DNA of 64,000 nucleotides from positions 258,689-322,688 of the forward strand of contig NZ_BRVM01000001.1 in the NCBI RefSeq assembly GCF_026011715.1. Reading direction: 5' to 3'. Below the pieces are notes generated by a model, which was not told the DNA's origin, did not search any database, and worked only from the letters and a program-made list of their open reading frames with translations. Positions within the stretch are counted from its first letter, which is position 1. Every line of letters begins with the position of its first letter. Below are positions 1 through 9,026 of the stretch, piece after piece. The position numbers were made by a program, and so were the translations under genes. The stretch is from Cytobacillus sp. NCCP-133 (lineage in GTDB: Bacteria > Bacillota > Bacilli > Bacillales > Cytobacillaceae).

Positions 1-586
1 TGCCGGCTGTCCGTAGTCTCCCAAGCACATTATGCAGCGCGCCCACATTTGGGGCGATCGACATTTCATTATCATTCAAAATGACAATCATGTTCTTCTT
101 TTCATGGCCAATATGGTTCAGTGCTTCTAAAGCCATACCGCCAGTTAGCGCCCCATCCCCTATGACCGGGATAACATAGCTATCTTCTTTTTTCAGGTCT
201 CTGGCGATGGCCATTCCCATTGCGGCAGATAAAGAAGTTGAACTATGTCCCGTTTCCCAAACATCATGTTCGCTTTCAATCATCTTCGGGAACCCGCAAA
301 GACCTTTGTATTGCCTTAATGTATCAAATTGGGACGCACGGCCAGTCAATATTTTATGTACATAGGATTGATGGCCGACATCCCAAATGATTTTATCTTT
401 GGGGCTATCGAAGCATTTATGAAGTGCTACTGTCAATTCCACGACTCCCAGGTTAGGGCCGATATGGCCGCCAGTACCCGAAAGCTTTTCAATGAGGAAT
501 TTGCGAATTTCCTGGCTTAGATTTTCAAGTTCTTTATTAGAAAGCCCCTTCAAAAAGGAAGGGTCTTTAATTGTTAACAGATCCAT
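1..586 (-). CDS. dxs: 1-deoxy-D-xylulose-5-phosphate synthase, N-terminal part (cut by window edge)
   Basis: Condenses pyruvate and glyceraldehyde-3-phosphate to DXP, the first step of the MEP isoprenoid pathway; cytoplasmic, thiamine-diphosphate dependent. About 195 N-terminal residues are present and the frame is open to base 1. The frame shows [20 protein letters not shown] at the start, then [29 protein letters not shown] and the ThDP motif [18 protein letters not shown] followed by [12 protein letters not shown]. The ATG at 586 gives the usual N-terminus of Bacillus Dxs, although the Shine-Dalgarno (GAGTGG) is weak. It lies 12 bp after the DUF21 membrane protein gene and is probably co-transcribed with it. 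Confidence 0.95.
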   Translation of the reverse strand, partial: MDLLTIKDPSFLKGLSNKELENLSQEIRKFLIEKLSGTGGHIGPNLGVVELTVALHKCFDSPKDKIIWDVGHQSYVHKILTGRASQFDTLRQYKGLCGFPKMIESEHDVWETGHSSTSLSAAMGMAIARDLKKEDSYVIPVIGDGALTGGMALEALNHIGHEKKNMIVILNDNEMSIAPNVGALHNVLGRLRTAG

Positions 587-598
587 TCTGCGGACCAC

Positions 599-1216
599 TC
601 ACTTTCGTTTCTTATTCGTCCGTTTTTTTAATTTCGTTCTTTTCTTGTCTTTTATTATAACAATATGGAATTTATCCTCAAGAAATTGCAGAACTTTCCC
701 TACCTGGAAGATAATATCTTTAGAGTACCTTATAGCAAGAGATTTTCCAAATGCTTTTCCTCCAACAGTCATTGCAGCTATAATGCTTGTTATAATAACG
801 GAAGAAGCATATTCGAATACGCTGCTGTGATCCATTTGAAATGAGACTGTCAGCTGTACAATTACTATGGCTGCAGCCGCACCGCTAATAATCCCTGAAA
901 TATCGCCGATTACATCATTGCAAAAACTGGCAAACCGATCTGCATTTCTAACGATGCGAATCGAATACCTGGCTCCATATACCTTATTGGAAGCCATGGA
1001 ATGAAAAGGCACTTCATCAGCCGCTGTGGCGGCAATTCCTATCATATCAAAAAAAATGCCAATTAAAACAATAATGGATACAACAATTAGACCGGTTCCC
1101 CATGAAACACCATTCAATATGGAGTTGGAGATAATTGAAAAAAGAGCCGCTAGCACAAAAGTGATAACGGCAATACTGAAGCTCCATTTAATCGAATTCC
1201 GCAGCAACTCTTTCAT
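599..1216 (-). CDS. oapA: OapA-like OLE-RNA-associated membrane protein (DUF21-type)
   Basis: A 205-residue integral membrane protein. Hydrophobic segments lie at about residues 13-35, 40-65, 105-125 and 137-155. Between them is a soluble patch with a DUF21/CNNM flavour (IGIAATAADEVPFHSMASNKVYGARY) and an Arg-rich stretch RYSIRIVRNADRFASF. The C-terminus is very basic (KDKKRTKLKKRTNKKRK). DUF21 is the transmembrane domain of CorB/CNNM magnesium transporters, but the CBS domains of those proteins are absent. In bacteria carrying OLE RNA, a protein of this size and family (OapA, the BH2780 type) is encoded directly downstream of the RNA and between ispA and dxs, as here. The ATG at 1216 follows AAGGAAGT. 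The family call is from memory of the motif and the context; the OapA assignment is an inference but a strong one. Confidence 0.8.
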   Translation of the reverse strand: MKELLRNSIKWSFSIAVITFVLAALFSIISNSILNGVSWGTGLIVVSIIVLIGIFFDMIGIAATAADEVPFHSMASNKVYGARYSIRIVRNADRFASFCNDVIGDISGIISGAAAAIVIVQLTVSFQMDHSSVFEYASSVIITSIIAAMTVGGKAFGKSLAIRYSKDIIFQVGKVLQFLEDKFHIVIIKDKKRTKLKKRTNKKRK

Positions 1217-1251
1217 TTCTGTAAATACTTCCTTTTGAATTAAGAATGAAT

Positions 1252-1323
1252 AAGAGGCGGGGCTCGCCGGTTTTTCGCGAAATCAAGTTCGCCTGTTCAG
1301 CTTCAGCAAGAGCTTCGCCTCTT
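1252..1323 (-). repeat. Imperfect inverted repeat between OLE RNA and oapA
   Basis: AAGAGGCG at 1252-1259 pairs with CGCCTCTT at 1316-1323, and the pairing continues inward (GCTC with GAGC) after a two-base mismatch. This encloses about 50 bases that contain further short GC stems. It lies after the end of the recognisable OLE RNA and 36 bp before the oapA start. It is not followed by a T-run on the minus strand, so it is not an ordinary terminator. It may be a 3' extension of the RNA, a processing or attenuation hairpin, or a small intergenic repeat. Confidence 0.4.
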
Positions 1324-1334
1324 TCTTTGTGATT

Positions 1335-2020
1335 ATTAAGCTTTAACCGCTATGGCAAGCTGCCCATATAGGACAATTTATGTATGAGGGGCAAACCCCT
1401 CAAAAATTTCTGGTAAATAGGATGGCCATACAAAGGGTTAAGATTGCGGCTTAGGTCCAGTAGGTTTTCCCAAGCGAATACCGGATGTCGCCATACCGGC
1501 GGTTTCCCTTTAAATCCGCCTTAGCTGTGTCGCCATCAGCTAGACTGGATTGCCACTTAGTCCGCACTATAATCCCCTTTATATGTCATTGGAACAGTCT
1601 AGGAGATTTCCTCGGCAGCCTTTAACCATTTCCCTAGCCTCTTTTGCAAAGAAGATTTCATACAGGCGAAAAAGCATATATCAATGGCCAACTGATGTAT
1701 GCCCTTATAACTGTAATCCCCTCTATCCTCACTCAAGGCAGGCTACGCTGCTAGTGATCTCCCATGGAATCACATTGCAGGTTCATAACCCGAGATTTCA
1801 GCGCTTACGCTTTCGCTGCAGCACGGCCTTCGGGGCCTCCGCGGTGAAAGGGTCAACGCCCACATGCCTTTGCAGATCGCCCTTACACCTTACTCCCTGA
1901 ATCGACCCAAGGCTGGGCGCCTCAAGCCAAAACAAGGAACTTCATCGATGTGCCCTTTAGTGGATTTTTAGCCCCACCTTCAGGAATGGTAGGCCGACTA
2001 GAATACTGCACCATCCATAT
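1335..2020 (-). ncRNA. ole: OLE RNA (ornate, large, extremophilic)
   Basis: About 690 bases between ispA and the oapA-like gene carry no credible gene but are dense in GC-paired hairpins. Examples are GGCC/GGCC around CTTCG (1825-1837), a CAGCGC stem (about 1799-1818), GAGGGG/CCCCTC with a four-base loop (about 1385-1400) and TATGG/CCATA (about 1351-1368). A promoter with a consensus -10 sits immediately upstream (2027-2055). Known OLE RNAs are about 600-650 nt, fold into a large multi-stem structure, bind the membrane protein OapA, and sit upstream of oapA among isoprenoid genes. Order, orientation and size all match. The 3' end is approximate. The alternatives (group II intron, RNase P, tmRNA) do not fit the context. 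Confidence 0.85.
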
Positions 2021-2026
2021 ATCTCT

Positions 2027-2055
2027 ATTATAGCATAATTGCTGTTGTGCAACAA
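2027..2055 (-). promoter_or_regulatory. Sigma-A promoter of OLE RNA
   Basis: On the minus strand TTGTTG (2050-2055) is followed after 17 bp by a perfect TATAAT (2027-2032). Transcription would start near 2020, at the start of the structured region and 58 bp after the ispA stop. No terminator is visible between ispA and this promoter, so read-through from the ispA operon is also possible. Confidence 0.75.
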
Positions 2056-2077
2056 ACGGTCCTGGCACAGTGAGCTT

Positions 2078-2971
2078 CTAATGACTTCTCTGTGCAATCA
2101 AATCAGTAATCGATTCAAGAAGCCCTGTATTTAACCCTGTCTCAATTAGTTTTTCCTTGGCAGCTCTTATATGGTTACTGAGCGCTTTCTTAGCTCCCTC
2201 CATTGTGAGAAGGGAAGGATAGGTGCTTTTGTTTTTGGATTCATCACTGCCAATAGGCTTGCCTATCTCCTCCTCTGTGCCTTCAAGATCAAGAATGTCA
2301 TCCCTGATTTGAAAAGCCAGCCCAAGATGATAGGCAAAATCTGATAAAGCCTTGATTGTGTCCTCGCTGGCTTTGGCTAAAATTGCACCTGATATCACGC
2401 TGCACTCTAGAAGCCTTCCTGTTTTATGAAGGTGAATATACTCAAGTTCTTCCAAAGAAAGATGCTTCCCTTCCCCTTTAATGTCTGCAGCCTGTCCGCC
2501 AACCATTCCTTCGGCACCGGATGCTTTAGACAGCTCCATTATTAAGGCAAGCTTAACATCGGCTGAAGCATATTCTTGCGGAGTTTCAGTGATGGACTGG
2601 AAGCTATATGTAAGCAGTGCATCGCCAGCAAGAATAGCAAGTGCTTCTCCAAATACTTTGTGGTTCGTTGGCTTTCCCCGTCTTAAATCATCATCATCCA
2701 TGCTGGGAAGATCATCATGGATAAGGGAGTAGGTATGGACCATTTCAATGGCCGCTGCCGTCCATAAACCTTTTGCAGGATTCTCACCAAAGGCTGCCAT
2801 AGCTGCAAATAAAAGCAATGGTCTTATCCGCTTGCCTCCCGCCTCGAGAGAGTACAGCATTGATTGTTTTATCTCATCAGGGGAATTCAATTTGCTGATG
2901 TTATCCTTTAGCTGGTTTTCAAGCATTTGTTTGTAGTGTTCAGAAAAAGAATCCAGGGATTGGTGCAGCAA
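2078..2971 (-). CDS. ispA: Farnesyl diphosphate synthase (polyprenyl synthase family)
   Basis: Adds two isopentenyl diphosphate units to dimethylallyl diphosphate to give farnesyl diphosphate for quinone and undecaprenyl synthesis; cytoplasmic. 297 residues, normal for the family. The first aspartate-rich motif is DDLPSMDDDDLRRGKPTNH (about residue 90), and the second is FQIRDDILDLEG with the following KSTYPSL. The start is a TTG at 2971, 8 bases after GGAGG. The Shine-Dalgarno lies inside the last codons of xseB, which points to translational coupling in an xseA-xseB-ispA operon. Confidence 0.96.
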   Translation of the reverse strand: MLHQSLDSFSEHYKQMLENQLKDNISKLNSPDEIKQSMLYSLEAGGKRIRPLLLFAAMAAFGENPAKGLWTAAAIEMVHTYSLIHDDLPSMDDDDLRRGKPTNHKVFGEALAILAGDALLTYSFQSITETPQEYASADVKLALIMELSKASGAEGMVGGQAADIKGEGKHLSLEELEYIHLHKTGRLLECSVISGAILAKASEDTIKALSDFAYHLGLAFQIRDDILDLEGTEEEIGKPIGSDESKNKSTYPSLLTMEGAKKALSNHIRAAKEKLIETGLNTGLLESITDLIAQRSH

Positions 2972-2973
2972 TA

Positions 2974-3207
2974 TTATTCCTCCTCAGGGATGGAGAAATT
3001 TTCTTTGCTCCCATCCTCGGTCAGTATTTCGGTTAGTTGTGATTCAACATTTTTCAATTTATCATGGCATAGCTTTGAAAGCTCCATGCCCCTTTTATAA
3101 ATATTTATCGCTTCTTCAAGAGGCACATCGCCTTCCTCTAGCTTTTCTACTATTACCTCCAACTCTTCCATCGCTTCTTCAAATGAAAGTTTTCTATCCT
3201 CCGCCAT
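2974..3207 (-). CDS. xseB: Exodeoxyribonuclease VII small subunit
   Basis: Small subunit of exonuclease VII, which degrades single-stranded DNA to acid-soluble oligonucleotides. 77 residues with the typical pattern [20 protein letters not shown] followed by [15 protein letters not shown], predicted as a helical hairpin. The ATG at 3207 is preferred because GAGGAG lies 8 bases upstream; an in-frame GTG at 3216 would overlap the xseA stop. It directly follows xseA, its catalytic partner. Confidence 0.94.
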   Translation of the reverse strand: MAEDRKLSFEEAMEELEVIVEKLEEGDVPLEEAINIYKRGMELSKLCHDKLKNVESQLTEILTEDGSKENFSIPEEE

Positions 3208-3212
3208 TCCAT

Positions 3213-4553
3213 TCACTCCTCAATTTCCGTTACACGGCAATTAATTGTTCCATCTGAAACCTTCACCTTTATATGATCATCTATGTGAATTTGAGCTACG
3301 GTTTTTATCAGTGTTTTTTTCTCGGTATACGCAAGACTATAGCCTCGGTCCATTATTTTAAGCGGGCTGAGCGCTTCCAATGTAGAAAGAACCCTCGCAA
3401 AATCTTTTTCTTTGTCCGTAACAATATTGCCTATTGATTTGTCAAGCCGTCTTTTTAGCCTGTCATGCTTATCCTTTGACTGATCGATCAGCTGTCTGGG
3501 ATGGCTCCGGGCTAAACGTATTTGCAAGGTCTCAGCATGCTCAGACTTTAAATCATGAAGCCGTTTGGATCCCCTCACAAGCTGTTCCGTCATTTTATCC
3601 AGCTGCTCCAATTTTTGTTCGTATAATTTTTGAGGATATCTGAACGCATATGACTTTTTGAGCCTTAGCAGCCTTTGATATTGAAAAACAACTTGTTCCT
3701 TCATAGCTCTGATCAGCCTCGATTGCCTATTGAAAAGCCTCTCCGTTAAATCGTCTATATGCGGGACTGCCAATTCGGCAGCGCCTGTCGGGGTTGGCGC
3801 TCTAAGGTCAGCCACAAAATCTGCGATGGTAAAATCCGTTTCATGCCCGACAGCAGAAATGATTGGAATCTCTGAATGAAAGATTGCCCTGGCCACCTGC
3901 TCTTCATTGAAAGCCCAAAGCTCTTCGATGGAGCCGCCTCCACGGCCAATGATCAAGACATCGGCTTCCATCATACTATTAGCCATTTTAATCGAACTTA
4001 CGATGGAAGCAGCAGCCTGGCTGCCTTGGACTAATGCTGGATAGATAAGAATATTCACAATCGGATAACGCCTTTTTATCGTGGTCAATACATCTCTTAC
4101 AGCAGCACCTGTTGGGGATGTGATTACCGCAACGGTTTTAGGATAGCGTGGTATAGGCCTTTTATCGCTTCGTGAAAATAATCCTTCTTTTTCTAGCTTT
4201 TCTTTCAGCTGTTCATATGCCAGATAAAGCTCCCCAATCCCATCCGGCTGCATTTCTTTAATATAAATTTGATATTGTCCGCTTGGCTCGTAAACCGAAA
4301 CTTCACCCCGGACCAAGACTTTCATGCCATTTTCAGGCCTGAATTTCATTGATTTTGCATTACCTGCAAACATCACAGCAAGGATGCGGGCTTTCTCATC
4401 CTTCAATGTAAAATACATATGGCCGCTGGAATGCTGCTTGAAGTTTGAAATTTCTCCCTTCACCGTAATATTCTGCAGATGGGGATCAGCATCAAATTTT
4501 CTTTTTATGTACTTTGTTAACGCGTTGACTGTTAGGTACTGATGTTCCTTCAT
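3213..4553 (-). CDS. xseA: Exodeoxyribonuclease VII large subunit
   Basis: Catalytic large subunit of exonuclease VII, 446 residues. The N-terminal OB fold (about residues 6-100) has [11 protein letters not shown] and [16 protein letters not shown]. The catalytic domain has [56 protein letters not shown] and TPTGAAEL. Then comes a long coiled-coil region (about 265-390) and a C-terminal segment ending GYSLAY. The start ATG follows AAGGAGATTGTT. The 200 bp between folD and this gene contain no obvious gene and may carry its own promoter. Confidence 0.97.
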   Translation of the reverse strand: MKEHQYLTVNALTKYIKRKFDADPHLQNITVKGEISNFKQHSSGHMYFTLKDEKARILAVMFAGNAKSMKFRPENGMKVLVRGEVSVYEPSGQYQIYIKEMQPDGIGELYLAYEQLKEKLEKEGLFSRSDKRPIPRYPKTVAVITSPTGAAVRDVLTTIKRRYPIVNILIYPALVQGSQAAASIVSSIKMANSMMEADVLIIGRGGGSIEELWAFNEEQVARAIFHSEIPIISAVGHETDFTIADFVADLRAPTPTGAAELAVPHIDDLTERLFNRQSRLIRAMKEQVVFQYQRLLRLKKSYAFRYPQKLYEQKLEQLDKMTEQLVRGSKRLHDLKSEHAETLQIRLARSHPRQLIDQSKDKHDRLKRRLDKSIGNIVTDKEKDFARVLSTLEALSPLKIMDRGYSLAYTEKKTLIKTVAQIHIDDHIKVKVSDGTINCRVTEIEE

Positions 4554-4751
4554 AACAATCTCCTTTTATGCAAAAGACGCATTTCTTGAGCATCTAAAGC
4601 AAGAGCATTTAACCGCATATACAGCAAAAAACTGCCCTTCCAATGATATTTATTCTTTCGGCCTGCATGCATGGCATGCAAAACAAATTCCTAAATATAG
4701 CATAATGGAAATGGACAGATTTTGCATCTGTATTGGATTTTTGATATGCGT

Positions 4752-5609
4752 TTAGCCTTTCTTGCTTACTGACTTTGCAGCTTTTAATGTGTTTTCCATA
4801 AGCATTGTAATGGTCATCGGACCAACCCCGCCTGGCACTGGCGTTATATATCCCGCCTTTTCTTTAACTGCCTGGAAGTCAACATCGCCGCAAAGCTTGC
4901 CTTCCTGATTTCGGTTCATGCCCACGTCTATTACAATTGCACCGTCTTTCACATGGCTCTCTGTTATTAATCCGGCCTTTCCGACAGCTGCCACCAGAAT
5001 ATCTGCTCTTTTCGTATGTTCTATTAAATCAGCTGTTTTAGAGTGGCAATATGTTACCGTTGCATTTTTATTTAGAAAAAGCTGCCCAGAAGGTTTTCCC
5101 ACGATATTGCTCCTGCCCACAACAACCACATGCTTGCCGGAGACATCCGCCTCAATAGAATCAAGCATTTCCATTATCCCAAATGGCGTGCAGGGAATAA
5201 ATGCATCCTGACCTGTCATCACTCTGCCGACATTGATAGGATGGAACCCATCTACATCTTTTTCAGGCGAAATGGTTTCAATGATTACCTTCTCATTGAT
5301 ATGTGCTGGGAGCGGCAGCTGAACGAGGATTCCGTGTATTGCCGGATCCTCATTTAACTGGCCTATCCGGCTGATTAACTCAGCCTCACTGACGCTTTCA
5401 GGAAGTTCAACCAGCAAGGAATACATCCCAAGCTTCCTGCAGGTTTTCTGCTTGTTTGAAACATACGTTTTCGAAGCTGTATTATCTCCTGCTAAAATAA
5501 CTGCAAGGCCCGGTGTCATCCCTTCACCTTTCAGCTTTTGCACTTCTTTTCCGATGTGGTCCTGTTTCCTTCTTGCTATATCTTTGCCATCTATGATTTG
5601 TGCAGACAT
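4752..5609 (-). CDS. folD: Bifunctional methylenetetrahydrofolate dehydrogenase/methenyl-THF cyclohydrolase
   Basis: Interconverts 5,10-methylene-, 5,10-methenyl- and 10-formyl-THF with NADP, supplying one-carbon units for purines and formyl-Met. 285 residues from the ATG at 5609, which follows AGGGGGAT; the open frame extends 19 codons upstream, but those residues are not family-like. Visible motifs are [14 protein letters not shown] with the catalytic Lys, VQLPLPAHI, the nucleotide site [16 protein letters not shown] and [14 protein letters not shown]. It lies downstream of nusB, as in B. subtilis. Confidence 0.96.
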   Translation of the reverse strand: MSAQIIDGKDIARRKQDHIGKEVQKLKGEGMTPGLAVILAGDNTASKTYVSNKQKTCRKLGMYSLLVELPESVSEAELISRIGQLNEDPAIHGILVQLPLPAHINEKVIIETISPEKDVDGFHPINVGRVMTGQDAFIPCTPFGIMEMLDSIEADVSGKHVVVVGRSNIVGKPSGQLFLNKNATVTYCHSKTADLIEHTKRADILVAAVGKAGLITESHVKDGAIVIDVGMNRNQEGKLCGDVDFQAVKEKAGYITPVPGGVGPMTITMLMENTLKAAKSVSKKG

Positions 5610-5711
5610 TTTTATCCCCCTATCAGGACAGCGGAAGCGCCTGTTGATAAGGAACACCGCCAGCATGTGGAGCAGGCTCCGGCAATCCCGTGCAAGTCCG
5701 AACTTATCATT

Positions 5712-6101
5712 TTAATGCTGTTCTTTTATTTTGGAAAGTACCCCATTAATAAACTTGCTTGACTGTTCATCACCGTATAGCTTTGCGATTTCTATTGCTT
5801 CATCCATGACAACATTGGCCGGGACATCCTCCCGATGGTAGATAAGCTCAAATGCGGATATTCGCAAAAGGTTGCGGTCTACTGTGGCAAGCCTTTCCAA
5901 TGTCCATTTTTCAAGATATTTTCTTATTTCCGCATCAATCATTTCCTTATTCTGCAAAACACCTGTTACCAGTTTGTTTAAAAATTCATCGGCTTTTTCT
6001 CCTTCAAGCACATGTTCAATGGCGGACTCAGGTTCAACCTGGCTAACATCGATCTGGAATAAAGCCTGCAATGCTTTTTCTCTGGCTGTTCTTCTCTTCA
6101 T
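5712..6101 (-). CDS. nusB: Transcription antitermination factor NusB
   Basis: RNA-binding component of the rRNA antitermination complex, acting with NusE (S10) at boxA. 129 all-helical residues, normal length: MKRRTAREKALQALFQIDVS at the N-terminus, then the conserved LERLATVDRNLLRISAFEL and VPANVVMDEAIEIAKLYG. The ATG follows AAAGGAGTT. 102 bp separate it from folD; that gap carries a GC-rich stretch resembling worn Bacillaceae intergenic repeats (GGCGCTTCCGCTGTCC on the minus strand). Confidence 0.96.
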   Translation of the reverse strand: MKRRTAREKALQALFQIDVSQVEPESAIEHVLEGEKADEFLNKLVTGVLQNKEMIDAEIRKYLEKWTLERLATVDRNLLRISAFELIYHREDVPANVVMDEAIEIAKLYGDEQSSKFINGVLSKIKEQH

Positions 6102-6177
6102 CGTTTTCTTTAACTCCTTTAAGCTAACGTTGTGTGTGAAAGTTCAAGTTAATAATTGACTGATAAAACGATTCTTG

Positions 6178-6232
6178 CTCCCTTTGGCCTCTGACTAGGA
6201 TAAGACCGCTAGGCAGGCACTAAGGGCTATTC
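6178..6232. repeat. Degenerate long hairpin in the nusB-yqhY gap
   Basis: The 430 bp between nusB and the yqhY terminator contain no gene that I can support. The one structured part is an imperfect hairpin: CCCTT, GCCT and CTAG on the left pair with CTAG, AGGC and AAGGG on the right. It resembles eroded members of GC-rich intergenic repeats common in this family. The rest of the gap is AT-rich and presumably holds the nusB promoter, which I could not place with confidence. Confidence 0.3.
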
Positions 6233-6531
6233 TAATTTTTGAGCATATACACGTCCAAAAATAACATAACAAGATAATAGCACAAGTATGGAATCTTCGC
6301 ACTAAACAATAGCAATTACCTTGCTGTATGGGTTAAAAAAGTGATCCTTCACACTCGGCTTCTGACCTCCGCTCAAGAACCCTGCCGGCAAGGTGTCAAA
6401 AAGCAAATCATTATTTATATAGCAAAGAAACGAATTCCTTTGTAAATGGCATTATATGACCTTTAATTATTTTTCCTTTAAAAAATTTCTTTATAACAGC
6501 CAAATAGAATGAAGAGAATATAGAGAAGAAA

Positions 6532-6561
6532 AGCCAAAGACTCTGAAAATTGTCTTTGGCT
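6532..6561 (-). terminator. Rho-independent terminator of accB-accC-yqhY
   Basis: A ten-base perfect stem (AGCCAAAGAC/GTCTTTGGCT) with a ten-base loop is followed on the minus strand by TTTCTTCTCT. It lies 12 bp after the yqhY stop. Confidence 0.85.
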
Positions 6562-6572
6562 CAGTGCTTTTT

Positions 6573-6980
6573 TTACACTTCCTGATCGTATTCAATCTCA
6601 TGTTTTTGATTTTCAAACATGATTCCTACTACATGAATGTTAACTTCCTGTGCATCCAGGGCAGTCATGTTCAGCAGCGCCTGCCGGATATTGTCCTGAA
6701 TTTTTTGGGCAACACTTGGAATGGATACACCAAACTTCATCAGGCAATATACATCAACCTTAATTCCATCCTCTATCAACTCAACTTTGACACCTTTGCC
6801 ATGGTTCTTTTTACCAAGCCTTTCAACTACACCTGTAGCAAAATTGCCGCGCATTTGCGCAACCCCTTCTACTTCAGAAGCAGCAATCCCCGCAATAACT
6901 TCAATTACTTCCGGAGCAATTTCAACCTTGCCGAGTCCTGAGTTTTCATGGCTCATTTCAAGAATGTTATTCTCACTCAT
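6573..6980 (-). CDS. yqhY: Asp23/Gls24-family protein YqhY
   Basis: 135-residue Asp23/Gls24 family protein: GKVEIAPEVIEVIAGIAASEVEGV near the N-terminus and VDVYCLMKFGVSIPSVAQKIQ in the centre. No signal peptide or membrane segment, so probably cytoplasmic. In B. subtilis yqhY forms an operon with accB and accC, and its loss selects for acetyl-CoA carboxylase mutations, suggesting a role in controlling malonyl-CoA formation. The same arrangement here (18 bp after accC) supports that role. The exact mechanism is not visible in the sequence. Confidence 0.93.
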   Translation of the reverse strand: MSENNILEMSHENSGLGKVEIAPEVIEVIAGIAASEVEGVAQMRGNFATGVVERLGKKNHGKGVKVELIEDGIKVDVYCLMKFGVSIPSVAQKIQDNIRQALLNMTALDAQEVNIHVVGIMFENQKHEIEYDQEV

Positions 6981-6998
6981 TATGGCACCTCCATCATC

Positions 6999-8351
6999 TT
7001 AAGAATTCATTACATCATGCAATTCCAGGAATTTCGTATTAAACTGCCCCTCAACAAATTTTTCATGGCTTAGTAGTTTGAGGTGAAACGGGATGGTCGT
7101 ATGTACACCCTCAACAACAAATTCACTAAGAGCCCTCTTCATTCGCGAAATGGCTTCTTCTCTAGTATTGCCGTAAGTAATCACTTTTGCAATCATGGAA
7201 TCATAATAAGGCGGAATCACATAGCCTGGGTAGGCCGCAGAATCAACTCTGACTCCTAACCCTCCTGGAGGCAGATACATATTGATTTTGCCTGCGGAAG
7301 GCATGAAATTCTTCTCCGGATTTTCCGCATTGATACGGCATTCAATCGACCACCCGTTAAAGATGACATCCTCCTGGCTGATATTAAGCTTTTCACCAGA
7401 AGCCACTTTAATTTGCTCTTTAATTAAGTCCACACCCGTAACCATTTCTGTAACTGGATGTTCAACCTGAATGCGGGTATTCATTTCCATAAAGTAAAAC
7501 TTACGATTTTGGTAATCGTAGATAAATTCTATTGTGCCAGCACCTGAATAATCAACCGCTTTGGCTGCTTTAACAGCTGCATTGCCCATTTCTTCACGCG
7601 TTTCTCCATCAAGGGCAGGCGAAGGCGTCTCTTCGAGTAGCTTTTGCAGCCTCCTCTGTATGGAGCAATCCCTTTCTCCAAGATGGATGGTATTTCCGTA
7701 ATTATCAGCAAGGATCTGAATCTCTACATGGCGGAAGTCTTGAATATATTTTTCTATATATACGCCTGGATTCCCGAATGCAGTTAAGGCCTCCTGCTGA
7801 GTAATGGTGATTCCTTTAATCAGTTCCTGCTCAGTCCGTGCAACACGAATTCCCTTGCCGCCTCCGCCTGCAGTTGCTTTAATAATCACGGGATATTCAA
7901 TTTCTTCAGCAAGCTGGATGGCCTGTTCAGCATCCTTAATAATTCCATTGGAGCCAGGAACGATCGGAACTCCTGCTTCTTTCATCGTTTCCCTGGCAAT
8001 ATCTTTTGTCCCCATTTTATTGATAGCTTCTGGTGTAGGGCCGACAAAAATGATATTGCATTCTCTGCACAGCTCGGCAAAGTCTGCATTTTCGGCAAGA
8101 AAACCGTAACCTGGATGAATTGCATCGCAGCCTGTTAGCTTTGCAACGCTAATAATATTAGTAAAATTCAAGTAGCTGTCTTTAGAGGCAGTCGGGCCAA
8201 TGCAATAAGCTTCATCCGCAAGCTGGACATGCAGGGCCTCCCTGTCTGCCTCTGAAAAAACGGCTACAGATTCTATTCCCATTTCGCGGGCTGCGCGGAT
8301 AATGCGAACAGCAATCTCTCCTCTGTTGGCAATCAAGAGTTTTTTTATCAT
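6999..8351 (-). CDS. accC: Acetyl-CoA carboxylase, biotin carboxylase subunit
   Basis: Carboxylates biotin on AccB using ATP and bicarbonate, the first half of malonyl-CoA synthesis. 450 residues. The N-terminal domain is [20 protein letters not shown]. The ATP-grasp has [52 protein letters not shown] and [18 protein letters not shown]. The C-terminal domain includes [16 protein letters not shown]. It is 14 bp downstream of accB. Confidence 0.97.
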   Translation of the reverse strand: MIKKLLIANRGEIAVRIIRAAREMGIESVAVFSEADREALHVQLADEAYCIGPTASKDSYLNFTNIISVAKLTGCDAIHPGYGFLAENADFAELCRECNIIFVGPTPEAINKMGTKDIARETMKEAGVPIVPGSNGIIKDAEQAIQLAEEIEYPVIIKATAGGGGKGIRVARTEQELIKGITITQQEALTAFGNPGVYIEKYIQDFRHVEIQILADNYGNTIHLGERDCSIQRRLQKLLEETPSPALDGETREEMGNAAVKAAKAVDYSGAGTIEFIYDYQNRKFYFMEMNTRIQVEHPVTEMVTGVDLIKEQIKVASGEKLNISQEDVIFNGWSIECRINAENPEKNFMPSAGKINMYLPPGGLGVRVDSAAYPGYVIPPYYDSMIAKVITYGNTREEAISRMKRALSEFVVEGVHTTIPFHLKLLSHEKFVEGQFNTKFLELHDVMNS

Positions 8352-8365
8352 TCTGTAACCGCTCC

Positions 8366-8869
8366 TTATTCAGGCTTTACTAAAAATAGTGGCTGGCCAT
8401 ACTCTACTAATTGGCCGTCCCTAACTAGCACTTCAACAATTTCGCCATTCACTTCAGCTTCAATTTCGTTGAATAGTTTCATTGCTTCAACTATGCAGAC
8501 AATCGAGTCTTTTGTAACCTTTGTACCGGCTTGTACATATGGATCAGCATCCGGAGAGGAAGACTTATAGAAAGTCCCAACCATTGGAGAAACAATTTTA
8601 TGCAGGTCTGTATCTGTAGCTTGCTCCTGTTTTGCAGGCTCCTGAACAGGCGCTGCAGCTATAGGTTCTTCCACTTTTACTGCAGCTGTCTGTACCGGCT
8701 GTGGAGCAGGTGCTGGCGCAGCAGATGGCTGAGCTTGCTGCACAACTACTTGTTCACTGCCTTTTTTCTTCATTTTAACTTTTGAACCTTCATGCTCATA
8801 AACGAATTCATCAATATTTGAATCATTAACAAGTTTGATCAATTCTCGTATTTCCTGTACTTTCAACAT
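8366..8869 (-). CDS. accB: Acetyl-CoA carboxylase, biotin carboxyl carrier protein
   Basis: Carries the biotin that shuttles CO2 between AccC and the AccAD carboxyltransferase. 167 residues from the ATG at 8869 ([20 protein letters not shown]), which follows GGGGTGCC; a longer in-frame extension to 8971 would overlap the promoter and is unlikely. A Pro/Ala/Gln-rich linker (about 45-90) joins the N-terminus to the biotinyl domain with the [13 protein letters not shown] motif, whose Lys is biotinylated. First gene of accB-accC-yqhY. Confidence 0.96.
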   Translation of the reverse strand: MLKVQEIRELIKLVNDSNIDEFVYEHEGSKVKMKKKGSEQVVVQQAQPSAAPAPAPQPVQTAAVKVEEPIAAAPVQEPAKQEQATDTDLHKIVSPMVGTFYKSSSPDADPYVQAGTKVTKDSIVCIVEAMKLFNEIEAEVNGEIVEVLVRDGQLVEYGQPLFLVKPE

Positions 8870-8978
8870 TATGGCACCCCTTGTTTTCTCACTGCTTTCC
8901 ATTCCCTCTTTCCCCATTTGAATCCTGCTATTAAGGAGAATAGAGAAAGAACGAACGGGAATGTTCCGCATGATTTAA

Positions 8979-9026
8979 TTACGACTAGATACTAATATCA
9001 TACGATAAGACCTTATAAAAATTCAA
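8979..9026 (-). promoter_or_regulatory. accBC promoter with a FapR-like operator at the start site
   Basis: On the minus strand TTGAAT (9021-9026), an 18-bp spacer and TATGAT (8997-9002) form a sigma-A promoter. Immediately downstream, at the expected start site (about 8978-8996), is ATTAGTATCTAGTCGTAAT. Recalled FapR operators are near-palindromes of the type TTAGTACCTGGTACTAA; 13 of 17 positions agree and the two outer half-sites (TTAGTA, TAA) are kept. The promoter reading is fairly firm. The FapR assignment is inference. Confidence 0.5.

Noticed and set aside
492-830. 112-residue plus-strand frame over the oapA tail
   Set aside because: Shadow of oapA and dxs on the opposite strand.
1550-1900. 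116-residue plus-strand open frame inside the OLE interval
   Set aside because: No ribosome-binding site, unnatural composition rich in Pro, Arg and Ser, and it lies antisense to a structured RNA.
1335-2020. Group II intron, RNase P or tmRNA as explanation for the structured region
   Set aside because: There is no reverse transcriptase, no domain V-like hairpin recognised, no RNase P core and no tag-coding frame; the ispA/oapA/dxs context points to OLE RNA.
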